From: Pedobacter sp. MC2016-05
Lineage (GTDB): Bacteria > Bacteroidota > Bacteroidia > Sphingobacteriales > Sphingobacteriaceae
Assembly (NCBI RefSeq): GCF_026239735.1
Contig: NZ_JAPIVT010000003.1
Coordinates: 310,001 to 374,000 of the forward strand
Direction: 5' to 3'
Length of the DNA: 64,000 nt
Part shown: one piece after another, positions 56,520 to 64,000 of the stretch
How positions within the stretch are numbered: the stretch's first letter is position 1
Layout: each line of letters begins with the position of its first letter
Made by a program: the position numbers and the translations under genes
Notes under the pieces: generated by a model
What the model was told of the DNA's origin: nothing
The model's database searches: none
The model's input: only the letters and a program-made list of their open reading frames with translations

Positions 56520-58943
56520 CTAATCATGATCCTTATTCCATCTAATTTTTATTCCACCTTTATCGTCGTCTATCGCTTTTAAGTGTAATACGATACCTTT
56601 CATTCTGGCCTCACGTTTTTCCTGCCTGGTTAAGTTTTCATCGCCTTTAGGATTGCGAAGCGGAATATCCAATTCTACGTTGGTACCAGTGCCAAGTGCA
56701 TAAATTCCTTTTACGTTAAAATTCATGGCGCTGGAGTTGATCTGCATTGGGCTAATATCTACTTTATCGCCACGGATATTTAAGGTGCCGTCAAGATTTT
56801 TAATTTCAACATTTGACAGGTTTCTGTTAGCGAAGGCAAACTTTCCGACTTTAACCATAGGATCGAAATTAACAAGAGCTGCATTGCTTAAATTAAAAAC
56901 CACTTTTCCATTTATGGAGCGGGGTAAAATTTTTGCAGAATGAGAAATCTTTCCTGCAATATTTACTGTGGATGATAAATAGCCTTTCAGATTTTTATTC
57001 GTGATCGTTTTCTGGCCGAAATTATCAAAGGAATAAAAAAAATCTTTCACACTTACATGGCTAATTTTTGAATTGATTTTGAAGCTATTTGAACCTGGCT
57101 GCTGAATGACACTTCCGTTTAATGAAAGCGTTCCGCCAGCATGGGCTACACTAATTTTATTAAAATAGATTCCTTCGCCTCTTAACGAGATATCAGCAAT
57201 TAGGTTTTTGGCTAAAAATTTTTCGTAAATCGCTTTATCTACCCGAAGGTTCATGTTCATTTTAGAAAGTTCCAAAACATTACTTAATTGTTTTGATGCT
57301 GCTTTCATTGAGTTGCTAGACGGAGATTTCTTTTTGGTACGTGGACCTAAAAATGGCAGAAACTCGTTTAAATACAGTTGTGGACTGTGCATTTTAAGAT
57401 TCACCAAAATTTTATCAGGATCGGTATAGTAAAGTTTAGCAAAGTTCTCAATGCTACAACTCACATTTAAAATGCTTTTACCCAGTTGGAAACGGCCATT
57501 TTGGATAGATAAATCGTTTTGATTGAAATTGATATTCAATGCACTTTTTACTAAGTGAAGTTTTCGAGGAATATATAGAATATCAGCATTTGCAATATTT
57601 ATCTTTCCTGATACCACGGGTTTCGTAAACCTAAAATTGTCTATGTCGGCTTTGCAATATAGGCGCAAATCTGCAGTACCTTGTTTGAATTCAAAATCTT
57701 GTGTACCTAATGAATTATTCAGATTTGTGAGCGGAAACTGCGAAGTAACCAATCCTGTAGCGATGGGCCGCGATAAATTGGTCACTGTAAATGTATCTAT
57801 TTTTAGGGGGGCATTATAATATTTAGCCGTTAAGCGGTGAAACTTAATGGCCGAATTTTCATCGCCAATAATGCCTCCAACAGTATCCTGGTTGGTAAAT
57901 GATCCGTCGAAGTTTGCTGAAGTTAATTGTCCTGCAGGAATCGAAATTACATTATCTCTCACGGTAATCCCGACTTTAATTAAAGGGTCGCCGAATTTAC
58001 CTGACCCATCATCCACTATATTTCCTCTGATATCAATAGGTTTCTCAATGCCAAACTTCAACAACTTCGAAGAAATATTGGGCGATAGCAACATCGCCAC
58101 ATCCTTAAATAAAATATCATCAACGGCAATGCTAATGGCAAATGCTGATTTATCTAATTCTATTTTAGCACCGATTTTGAATGGATGACCACCAATTTTC
58201 AACACTTCGGGATCAAGAATTACGGCATCCATATCCCTGCTATAATGTGCTGAAAGCGTTCCTTCTAGCGATTTGTCTTTCAAGAAACTTCCTTTCCGGG
58301 TATTGAAGGCAAAACTATTTACCTGTGTTTTGAGCTTAATTTTGCCAGTCCAGCCACTATCAGGATATTGCATCCTGCCCTGGATTTGGTTGATGTTAAA
58401 GTTAAAGAGCTTATGTCTTTTTTGGTTATCAATAATGAGGGAAACTCTATTGAAATCGATTTTTTTAACGGCAAGATCTGGCGATTTTGATGGCGATTCA
58501 TTATCCTCAACTGCTTTTTTCTTTTTGAAAATGCTGGTATTACTATATCCTGTCGAATCTGTATAAAGATAAATAGATGCATCATTAATCGCGATCTGGT
58601 TGATGTTAACATTCCCTACAATTAAGGAAAGTACATTTAATGAAACATCAATATCCTGAGCTTTTAATAGATTATGCTTGTGCTGAATCCATAAACTATC
58701 GCGTAGCAATACGCCATTTAAAGAAACAGAAACCCCTGGAAAACTTTTCAGCAAGGTCGGCTCCATGCCTGTAGCTGTAATCTGGCCATTCAAGTTTTTA
58801 TTTAACTGAGCCAATATCGTACTTAAAACTTCCTTTTTATTTCTACTGATGTAAAATGCAGCAGCCAACCAGGTTATAATTACCAAAATAATTAACCCTG
58901 ATAGAATACCTAAAGAAATTTTGAGCCAGCGTTTCATAAACAT
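56520..58943 (-). CDS. AsmA-family protein
   Basis: An 807-residue protein with one N-terminal transmembrane helix (about 8-32) and a very long beta-rich body. It shows the AsmA N-terminal block (NLNGQITATGMEPTLLKSFP, GVSVSLNGVLLRD) and a C-terminal AsmA_2-like segment (MNFNVKGIYALGTGTNVELD). AsmA-like proteins are thought to bridge inner and outer membranes and move phospholipids. The length is within family range. It stands alone downstream of nothing obvious. Confidence 0.85.
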   Translation of the reverse strand: MFMKRWLKISLGILSGLIILVIITWLAAAFYISRNKKEVLSTILAQLNKNLNGQITATGMEPTLLKSFPGVSVSLNGVLLRDSLWIQHKHNLLKAQDIDVSLNVLSLIVGNVNINQIAINDASIYLYTDSTGYSNTSIFKKKKAVEDNESPSKSPDLAVKKIDFNRVSLIIDNQKRHKLFNFNINQIQGRMQYPDSGWTGKIKLKTQVNSFAFNTRKGSFLKDKSLEGTLSAHYSRDMDAVILDPEVLKIGGHPFKIGAKIELDKSAFAISIAVDDILFKDVAMLLSPNISSKLLKFGIEKPIDIRGNIVDDGSGKFGDPLIKVGITVRDNVISIPAGQLTSANFDGSFTNQDTVGGIIGDENSAIKFHRLTAKYYNAPLKIDTFTVTNLSRPIATGLVTSQFPLTNLNNSLGTQDFEFKQGTADLRLYCKADIDNFRFTKPVVSGKINIANADILYIPRKLHLVKSALNINFNQNDLSIQNGRFQLGKSILNVSCSIENFAKLYYTDPDKILVNLKMHSPQLYLNEFLPFLGPRTKKKSPSSNSMKAASKQLSNVLELSKMNMNLRVDKAIYEKFLAKNLIADISLRGEGIYFNKISVAHAGGTLSLNGSVIQQPGSNSFKINSKISHVSVKDFFYSFDNFGQKTITNKNLKGYLSSTVNIAGKISHSAKILPRSINGKVVFNLSNAALVNFDPMVKVGKFAFANRNLSNVEIKNLDGTLNIRGDKVDISPMQINSSAMNFNVKGIYALGTGTNVELDIPLRNPKGDENLTRQEKREARMKGIVLHLKAIDDDKGGIKIRWNKDHD

Positions 58944-59062
58944 GATTGGTTTGAAGCAATATAATGTTTTTTAACGCATAATTGTTTTAGCCTAACTGAA
59001 AATAAATAGGCTTAAAAGGTGTAAGTGAAAGCATTAGCTCCCTATTCTTTTAAAAAGAAAAA

Positions 59063-59542
59063 CTATAGCAAATGTGCAAACACCGTTGAATGCCAACTTT
59101 GTTTAAATGGTACTTCCCATTTGGTTTCCAGTTCTGCTAATGTTTGTACCATGTTATTAAACACAATAGTATCTGGAGTGATTTGTTTAATATTGACCAA
59201 AGTTTCAAAGTCTTCTTTACTGTTCACGATTACTTCATCGCCAACTTTGTAGGCCATATTAAAACGGTTAAAAAGATCAACATTGAATTCTTGTTCAATT
59301 TCCTTTATTAATCTTACAGAGCTGTCAATAGAGCAACCGGTAACATTTGCTTGTGACTCATCAACAGTTAGGATAATAAAAAAACCATATCTAACCTCAG
59401 CTTTAGCAAGCAATTCATTTCCATGCGCCTTCCACTGGTTGGTAAACGAAGCCAGCTTACTTAAAATGTCACTTTGCTCAGCGGGCGTAAATTTGCGATT
59501 GCTTTGGTAGACCCAAACTCGTGATTGTGGAGAAAAACTCAT
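59063..59542 (-). CDS. conserved Bacteroidota protein, often annotated ABC-transporter ATPase-like
   Basis: A 159-residue soluble protein beginning MSFSPQSRVWVYQSNRKFTP. It has no Walker motifs, so an ATPase label sometimes given to relatives is not supported. Conserved features include FTNQWKAHGNELLAKAEVRY, VTGCSIDSSVRLIKEIEQEF and the FNNMVQTLAELETKWEVPFK end. The function is unknown. ATG at 59542 is preferred to a TTG two codons earlier. Confidence 0.72.
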   Translation of the reverse strand: MSFSPQSRVWVYQSNRKFTPAEQSDILSKLASFTNQWKAHGNELLAKAEVRYGFFIILTVDESQANVTGCSIDSSVRLIKEIEQEFNVDLFNRFNMAYKVGDEVIVNSKEDFETLVNIKQITPDTIVFNNMVQTLAELETKWEVPFKQSWHSTVFAHLL

Positions 59543-59592
59543 ATACAAATTTAGTATTTTAATTAAATTGGTGTGTTTAAAACGTCATCCCC

Positions 59593-60066
59593 ATGAAAAA
59601 GTTTACAATCGGCTTGAAAATAGTGCTTGTTTCAGCGCTATGTACGTTATTTTGTGCTTTTTCCGATCCCGAATCTATTGAACAATACGTGGGATATTTA
59701 CAAAAATCGCTAACAGATCATTACGATTTTAGTCAGGAAAGTAACCAGATAAAGCGCTATGAACTCAATATTACTAACAATGGTTTCTGCCGCTACAAGC
59801 GATATTTTAACAATGGAAAAACAGAATACTTTGCTTTCAAGTTGGCAAAATTTAAGGATATGGATTACCTGGGCAATGCGACTTCGGGTAAGTTATTTTT
59901 ACGCACAAAAGGCGATGACGTAATCGTTCAAACTTATAAGGATAGGGGTGGAGATGTAGATTCAATGGCTACTCAGGTAGCTATTCCGCTTAAAAATATT
60001 GAGCCGGAAGAACTGAATCTGATCAGGGAAAATTTCACGAAGATTAGCCCTCAAACTCCCAACTAG
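59593..60066 (+). CDS. hypothetical secreted protein
   Basis: A 157-residue protein with signal peptide 1-22 (ending FCAFSD). The mature part is strand-rich and includes NGFCRYKRYFNNGKTEYFAF, a segment similar to short Bacteroidota periplasmic beta domains. No family is recognised. It is followed by a hairpin at 60080-60109. Confidence 0.6.
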   Translation: MKKFTIGLKIVLVSALCTLFCAFSDPESIEQYVGYLQKSLTDHYDFSQESNQIKRYELNITNNGFCRYKRYFNNGKTEYFAFKLAKFKDMDYLGNATSGKLFLRTKGDDVIVQTYKDRGGDVDSMATQVAIPLKNIEPEELNLIRENFTKISPQTPN

Positions 60067-60079
60067 TAAATCTCCTACA

Positions 60080-60109
60080 ATCGCCTTGAATAAACGTTCG
60101 CAAGGCGAT
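60080..60109. terminator. hairpin between convergent genes
   Basis: ATCGCCTTG (60080-60088) pairs with CAAGGCGAT (60101-60109). The T-tract after it is weak. It lies between a plus-strand secreted-protein gene and the minus-strand Fe-S gene end. Confidence 0.5.
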
Positions 60110-60124
60110 GTTTGCTTTAGGGGT

Positions 60125-60913
60125 TTAAAGACCATTTGCCCTTACCGTAATCTCAGCAATATCTAACACTTTAACTTCTTGTTCTTTGTCTTTTAGTTTT
60201 ACACCATCACTTAACATTGTCATACAGAATGGACATCCCGCTGCGATAAACTGAGGATTGGTCTCCAATGCTTCATCAATGCGTTCTACATTGATATCTT
60301 TTTTGCCTTTTTCAGGTTCTTTAAACATTTGTGCGCCACCCGCTCCACAACAAAGTCCATTGCTTTTGCACCGTTTCATTTCCACAAGTTGGGCATCTAA
60401 CACTTCTAATGCTTTTCTCGGCGCCTCGTAAATTCCATTTCCACGACCCAAATAACAAGGATCGTGATACGTTATTTTTTTGCCTTTGAAACTTTCTCCA
60501 CCTTCAGCTTTTAGTTTGCCTTCATTTATTAAATCCTGAATCAATTGGGTGTGGTGAATAACTTCGTATGTTCCACCTAAACCTGGATATTCATTTTTAA
60601 TCGTATTGAAACAGTGCGGGCAGCCTGTGACTATCTTTTTAATATTATAAGCGTTCAGCACCTCAATGTTAGTCATCGCCTGCATTTGAAAAAGAAATTC
60701 GTTTCCTGCTCTCTTTGCCGGATCTCCTGTGCAGCCTTCTTCGGTGCCCAAAACTGCATATTTGATTCCCACATGATGTAAAATTTTACAAATATCGCGG
60801 GTAATTTTTTGTGCTCTTTCATCGTAACTCCCAGCGCAGCCCACCCAAAATAATATTTCTGGTTCTTCGCCAGCGGCCATTAACTCGGCCATTGTAGGTA
60901 CTTTAAATTCCAT
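60125..60913 (-). CDS. CCG-domain Fe-S oxidoreductase subunit
   Basis: A 262-residue protein with two CCG-type cysteine domains like heterodisulfide reductase subunit B. WVGCAGSYDERAQKITRD and TGCPHCFNTIKNEYP come first, then YHDPCYLGRGNGIY and LCCGAGGAQMFKE. These bind a [4Fe-4S] cluster pair. It is the last gene of an operon with a membrane 4Fe-4S dicluster protein, with a TPM gene between. The substrate of this complex is unknown; lactate or similar electron donors are options. Confidence 0.86.
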   Translation of the reverse strand: MEFKVPTMAELMAAGEEPEILFWVGCAGSYDERAQKITRDICKILHHVGIKYAVLGTEEGCTGDPAKRAGNEFLFQMQAMTNIEVLNAYNIKKIVTGCPHCFNTIKNEYPGLGGTYEVIHHTQLIQDLINEGKLKAEGGESFKGKKITYHDPCYLGRGNGIYEAPRKALEVLDAQLVEMKRCKSNGLCCGAGGAQMFKEPEKGKKDINVERIDEALETNPQFIAAGCPFCMTMLSDGVKLKDKEQEVKVLDIAEITVRANGL

Positions 60914-60959
60914 GTTTTAAGTATCAAGTATTTAGTATCAAGTCACAAGACTTGAATTA

Positions 60960-61511
60960 CTAATTTTTTGTTTTCAGTAATTTAATTAACGCACTTAAAC
61001 CATTAAAAGTTCCAGTGTAATAGTCATCCTTTTTGAAATACGGGATGATCGTATTCTCAATAATTTCTTTCGTTTCCCGATCAGAAATTAGCTTTTCTAT
61101 TCCATATCCATTCACAATTCTTATCTGTCGATGCAATTTGGAAAAGGCAAATAAAATTCCATTATCCTTCACTTTCTCTCCAACACCCCATTGATTTGCA
61201 ATCTTTAAAGCAAGATCATTAAACTTTTTTTTGCTCGTCATAAGCGAGTCAACGGTTACAATTGCAATCTGGATGCTAGATTCTTCCATAAAATTTACAA
61301 TTGTGCTATCCAGCGAAGCAATCTGTTTTGGAGTAAAATCTTGTTCATAATCATTAACCCAACCTTTTGGTTTGGGTATGCTGTCCCAAAACTGTTTTCT
61401 ATAATTTTCTACACTTTCTTTTGATAATTCTGTCTTTACTTGCGCTTCTGCTTTTGCAGTACATATTAGCGTAATCAATAAAACGAAAATATGAAAGATC
61501 CTAAACTTCAT
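60960..61511 (-). CDS. TPM-domain protein
   Basis: A protein of about 183 residues with an N-terminal signal-like helix (MKFRIFHIFVLLITLICTAK). The TPM fold follows, with SLDSTIVNFMEESSIQIAIV and VKDNGILFAFSKLHRQIRIV, and a final helix with IIENTIIPYFKKDDYYTG. The start is taken at 61511; an earlier ATG overlaps the upstream gene. The TPM family includes phosphatase-like proteins and membrane-maintenance proteins; no role is known here. Its place inside an Fe-S operon is unusual. Confidence 0.82.
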   Translation of the reverse strand: MKFRIFHIFVLLITLICTAKAEAQVKTELSKESVENYRKQFWDSIPKPKGWVNDYEQDFTPKQIASLDSTIVNFMEESSIQIAIVTVDSLMTSKKKFNDLALKIANQWGVGEKVKDNGILFAFSKLHRQIRIVNGYGIEKLISDRETKEIIENTIIPYFKKDDYYTGTFNGLSALIKLLKTKN

Positions 61512-61524
61512 TCTCAAATTAATT

Positions 61525-62817
61525 TCATTCATTTGCCCAATTGAAACGATCTGCCGGAGAATATTTCCATGGCGCCTGGTTATTTTCGATATTGCCAAGC
61601 ATGGCATTGATGCTTGCAGGCGCCTGAGATTCTTCCATTACTGCATATCGACGCAATTCGGTTATAATTTGTAGTGGATCGATATTTACAGGGCAGGCCT
61701 CTACGCAAGCATTACAGCTGGTGCATGCCCAAATTTCTTCCCTGGTGATATAATCGTCTAGTAAAGCCTTTCCATCTTGATGTTCAGGGCCATTCTTATC
61801 CATGTTTTTTCCGATTTCTTCAATTCGATCACGGGTATCCATCATAATTTTCCGTGGCGATAAAAGCTTACCGGTAATATTTGCAGGGCAAACCGATGTG
61901 CAGCGCCCACATTCAGTACAGGTGTAAGCATTCATTATATTTACCCAGGTAAGATCTGTAGCGTCTTTTGCCCCAAACTTACCAGCCTCTGTTTCTGCAG
62001 GAACAAACGAAGGATCCAGCATGGCTTTTACCTCGTTCGTAACAGATGCCATATTGGTGAATTCCCCCTTCGGTTCTAAATTTGAAAAGTACGTATTTGG
62101 GAAAGCAAATAAAATATGGAAGTGTTTTGAGTATGGCAAATAATTCAAGAAAGCCAGAATACCGATGATGTGAAACCACCAGCAACCACGTTCAATCATA
62201 ACTAATGCGCCTTCACTTGAGGGTAACAAATTCATCAAATATTTGCTTACAGGGAAAGAGCCAGCAACTGTATAATGATTGGCACCCAGTATTTGTAATT
62301 TTGCATCAGCAGCATTCATCAGGAGAAACGCACTCATTAGTAAAATTTCCACAATGAGAATATAGTTCGCGTCTGATTTTGGCCAATTGGTCATTTCTAC
62401 ACCTTTGAAACGCTTTAATTTTAAAACGTTTCTACGAATAAGAAAAATAACACAGGATACCCAAACCGTTAAGGCTAGGATTTCAAAAGAGCCGATTAAA
62501 AAATTGTAGAGACCACCTAAGCCATTAAAGATTCGATGTGTTCCGAAAAGGCCATCAATCATGATTTCCAACACCTCAATGTTGATGATGATGAAGCCAA
62601 TGTAGACAAAAAAGTGAAGGAATGCAGGGATTGGGCGTACCACCATTTTCGATTGTCCGAATGCAACACGAAGCATCGTCATTAACCTTTTTTGAGGCTG
62701 ATCGCTTCTATCAGCAGATTTTCCTAAGCGGATATTGCGAATAATTTTGCGAAAATTAAAGGTAAACAGCGCAATTGCTGCAAGGGTTATTACTAGAAAT
62801 AGGATCTGAGCCACCAT
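61525..62817 (-). CDS. membrane 4Fe-4S dicluster oxidoreductase subunit
   Basis: A 430-residue protein. N-terminal transmembrane helices (about 5-20, 71-91 and others to about 230) may carry heme in NarI-like fashion. Two ferredoxin-type clusters follow, CTECGRCTSVCPANI and CTSCNACVEACPVNI, near residues 295-380. With the CCG subunit it should move electrons between a cytoplasmic donor and membrane quinone. The donor is unknown. It is the first gene of the operon; its stop overlaps the region where the TPM gene begins. Confidence 0.86.
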   Translation of the reverse strand: MVAQILFLVITLAAIALFTFNFRKIIRNIRLGKSADRSDQPQKRLMTMLRVAFGQSKMVVRPIPAFLHFFVYIGFIIINIEVLEIMIDGLFGTHRIFNGLGGLYNFLIGSFEILALTVWVSCVIFLIRRNVLKLKRFKGVEMTNWPKSDANYILIVEILLMSAFLLMNAADAKLQILGANHYTVAGSFPVSKYLMNLLPSSEGALVMIERGCWWFHIIGILAFLNYLPYSKHFHILFAFPNTYFSNLEPKGEFTNMASVTNEVKAMLDPSFVPAETEAGKFGAKDATDLTWVNIMNAYTCTECGRCTSVCPANITGKLLSPRKIMMDTRDRIEEIGKNMDKNGPEHQDGKALLDDYITREEIWACTSCNACVEACPVNIDPLQIITELRRYAVMEESQAPASINAMLGNIENNQAPWKYSPADRFNWANE

Positions 62818-63001
62818 GCAATATTATATTGTTTATGCTAAATTATGATATTAATCGAAATAAATTACTATGCATGCATAAAAAAAGTATAAAAATTTTT
62901 AGTTTGTATTCATTCTAAGCCATGCATTCATGCGTTTTTTGGTTGCTAAAAATTTAATTAATTGATTATCAGAGTTCAACTAAAATAATGAGAAAAAAGT
63001 T

Positions 63002-63030
63002 TTGCTTTTGGGAAAAGAACACTACATTTG
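63002..63030 (+). promoter_or_regulatory. promoter of first tRNA-Phe gene
   Basis: TTG (63002-63004), 18 bases and TACATTTG (63023-63030) match the Bacteroidota consensus. The tRNA begins 47 bases later, so there is a leader of about 40 nt to be removed by RNase P. Confidence 0.65.
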
Positions 63031-63076
63031 TGCCTCCAAAACGGGTTATTTCATTGTAAATTATCCTAATGTAGGA

Positions 63077-63149
63077 GGTGCCATAGCTCAGTCGGTAGAG
63101 CAAAGGACTGAAAATCCTTGTGTCCCTGGTTCGAATCCAGGTGGCACCA
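63077..63149 (+). tRNA. tRNA-Phe (GAA anticodon)
   Basis: A 73-nt gene that folds into a full cloverleaf: acceptor GGTGCCA/TGGCACC, D stem AGCTC, anticodon loop CTGAAAA giving GAA, and TTCGAAT in the T arm. CCA is not encoded. A terminator follows at 63155-63184. The mature sequence is identical to the second copy. Confidence 0.97.
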
Positions 63150-63154
63150 CTTCC

Positions 63155-63184
63155 AAAAGCCTTTCAGAGATGACAGGCTTTTTT
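63155..63184 (+). terminator. terminator after first tRNA-Phe
   Basis: AAAAGCCT (63155-63162) pairs with AGGCTTTT (63175-63182), followed by T-rich sequence. It lies six bases after the tRNA. Confidence 0.7.
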
Positions 63185-63229
63185 GATAAAAAGATTCTCT
63201 GCGATGGGGAAATAAATTAAATTGGGTTG

Positions 63230-63259
63230 TTGCATTTGAAGAAAAGAATACTACATTTG
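63230..63259 (+). promoter_or_regulatory. promoter of second tRNA-Phe gene
   Basis: TTG (63230-63232), 19 bases and TACATTTG (63252-63259). The same -7 element as for the first copy; the tRNA begins 16 bases later, so its leader would be only about 9 nt. Confidence 0.65.
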
Positions 63260-63274
63260 CATTCCTAAACGAAT

Positions 63275-63347
63275 GGTGCCATAGCTCAGTCGGTAGAGCA
63301 AAGGACTGAAAATCCTTGTGTCCCTGGTTCGAATCCAGGTGGCACCA
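63275..63347 (+). tRNA. tRNA-Phe (GAA anticodon), second copy
   Basis: Identical to the copy at 63077-63149 over all 73 nt, but with a different leader length and terminator. Two independent units rather than one tandem transcript. Confidence 0.97.
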
Positions 63348-63353
63348 CAAAAA

Positions 63354-63386
63354 AGCCTTTAGATGAAAATCTAAAGGCTCTCGTTT
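63354..63386. terminator. terminator after second tRNA-Phe
   Basis: AGCCTTTAGAT (63354-63364) pairs with ATCTAAAGGCT (63369-63379), followed by CTCGTTTTTT. It also closes the convergent SRPBCC gene. Confidence 0.75.
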
Positions 63387-63390
63387 TTTA

Positions 63391-63837
63391 TCAGGTTTCG
63401 ATGTGATCTTTTGCACTTCCTTCGGCCAAGTCTTTAACATTTTGTAAGGCTTTAGGCCAGGTTTCCTCAAAATAGCCTTTCCATTCGTCTATGATACCCA
63501 TGTCTATCTTCAGCTCAGTTTTTCCGTCTTTTTCGCTAAGCGAATAATTTTCTAAAGGTTCTCCCCAGTCTTTAAGTTCCTCTTTACCATCTTTCACTTC
63601 GCCTAAATGTTTAATAGACATAAATTTGTTAGGGATATTGTCTTCAATAACAGCAAGCATTCCGTTTCCCGTTCCATCACCAAATATTGCTTTGCTGCCT
63701 TTTTGCCAATCGGTTTCTACTGAAGAATTTTCTGCAAAGGCTACAGTCCATTTTGGATAGGTATCCCCACCAAAAAGTACATTCCATACCTTTTCTGCGC
63801 TGGCATTAATTTCCGTTTTGAATTCAATCTTTTCCAT
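63391..63837 (-). CDS. SRPBCC-domain protein (AHSA1-like)
   Basis: A 148-residue START/Bet v1-type protein beginning MEKIEFKTEINASAEKVWN, followed by LFGGDTYPKWTVAFAEN and a C-terminal EETWPKALQNVKDLAEGS helix. The fold binds a hydrophobic ligand; AHSA1-like members act in stress responses. The ligand is not known. The gene ends 11 bases beyond the tRNA terminator. A second protein with a similar C-terminal helix lies directly upstream. Confidence 0.88.
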   Translation of the reverse strand: MEKIEFKTEINASAEKVWNVLFGGDTYPKWTVAFAENSSVETDWQKGSKAIFGDGTGNGMLAVIEDNIPNKFMSIKHLGEVKDGKEELKDWGEPLENYSLSEKDGKTELKIDMGIIDEWKGYFEETWPKALQNVKDLAEGSAKDHIET

Positions 63838-63853
63838 ATTATCTGAATTTTAA

Positions 63854-64000
63854 TTAAGCGTTTTCCAGCAATGTTACCCAGGCATTAACCGCTTTTTTCA
63901 ATCCATCAGCATGCTTTTCTACGTCTTCCATATTGTAAAATTTAGCATAAGCTTTGCCCTTAGTCTGTTCTTCCAACAAACCAAAATCATCATTAAAAAG
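63854..64000 (-). CDS. partial CDS, C-terminal end of an SRPBCC-like protein
   Basis: The last 48 codons of a minus-strand gene that runs off the right edge. It ends with KHADGLKKAVNAWVTLLENA, resembling the C-terminal helix of SRPBCC/AHSA1 proteins, and lies 16 bases upstream of an SRPBCC gene on the same strand. The family assignment is tentative. Confidence 0.5.
   Translation of the reverse strand, partial: LFNDDFGLLEEQTKGKAYAKFYNMEDVEKHADGLKKAVNAWVTLLENA

Noticed and set aside
63066..63470. A 134-codon minus-strand ORF across both tRNA-Phe genes
   Set aside because: It reads the antisense of two tRNAs, with repeated peptide blocks caused by the duplicated tRNA. It is a shadow.

Overview
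The window looks like a chromosomal segment of a Sphingobacteriaceae-type Bacteroidota, most like Pedobacter. This rests on three SusC/FecA-like TonB receptors, many Bacteroidota families (DUF6660, DUF4374-like, PorT-type barrels, META lipoproteins), low GC with AT-rich spacers, almost no Shine-Dalgarno sequences, and repeated promoters of the TTG-N18..20-TAnnTTTG type. The species call is inference.

Layout. 1-3 kb: TonB receptor with a DUF6660 partner, and a protein that is only sigma region 2. 3.3-8.8 kb: a sugar/glycolysis locus. It holds the operon pfkA, a degenerate BadF-type kinase, gapA; a divergent Nudix-winged-helix regulator with a degenerate Nudix box; and a second, intact BadF-type (N-acetylglucosamine kinase-like) kinase. 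Three copies of a 19-bp inverted repeat (ideal TAGTGTA-N5-TACACTA) lie here: between pfkA and the regulator, upstream of the second kinase, and on a promoter that would drive a roughly 150-nt RNA ending at a strong terminator with no ORF between. This regulon with a candidate small RNA is the most novel item in the window. 8.9-12.6 kb: ltaE, a biotin carboxylase, riboflavin synthase and DUF4268. 12.5-22.1 kb: housekeeping and small hypothetical genes (TPR, YihY, META, GNAT, AlkB, DUF1801, DUF4256, SDR, Crp-like regulator).

22.2-28.1 kb is a decayed accessory stretch: arr with a frameshift, a lipoprotein stopped by an in-frame TAA, an IS110-family pseudogene, a CPCC-type gene flanked by a short inverted repeat, and a frameshifted ssb. 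28.1-31.6 kb: TonB receptor and sorbosone dehydrogenase-like lipoprotein. 31.7-35.5 kb: three tandem ankyrin-repeat genes. 36-39 kb: a second TAA-interrupted lipoprotein, monomeric icd and a broken REP-type transposase. 39.5-44.5 kb: DUF4374-like lipoprotein, TonB receptor, and a divergent AraC regulator split by an in-frame TAA.

45-50.9 kb: dnaX, which carries an A10 slippery run positioned to make a short gamma form, then an AraC regulator and secreted proteins. 51-54 kb: rpsF-rpsR-rplI, whose terminator hairpin has an IS1182-family element inserted exactly in its loop. 54-64 kb: SDR/DUF1080, mtgA, AsmA, an Fe-S oxidoreductase operon containing a TPM gene, two identical tRNA-Phe genes each with its own promoter and terminator, and SRPBCC proteins.

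Eight genes or elements are broken (arr, two lipoproteins, IS110, ssb, the REP transposase, araC and the IS1182 transposase). That is an unusually high load: either real decay or partly assembly error.
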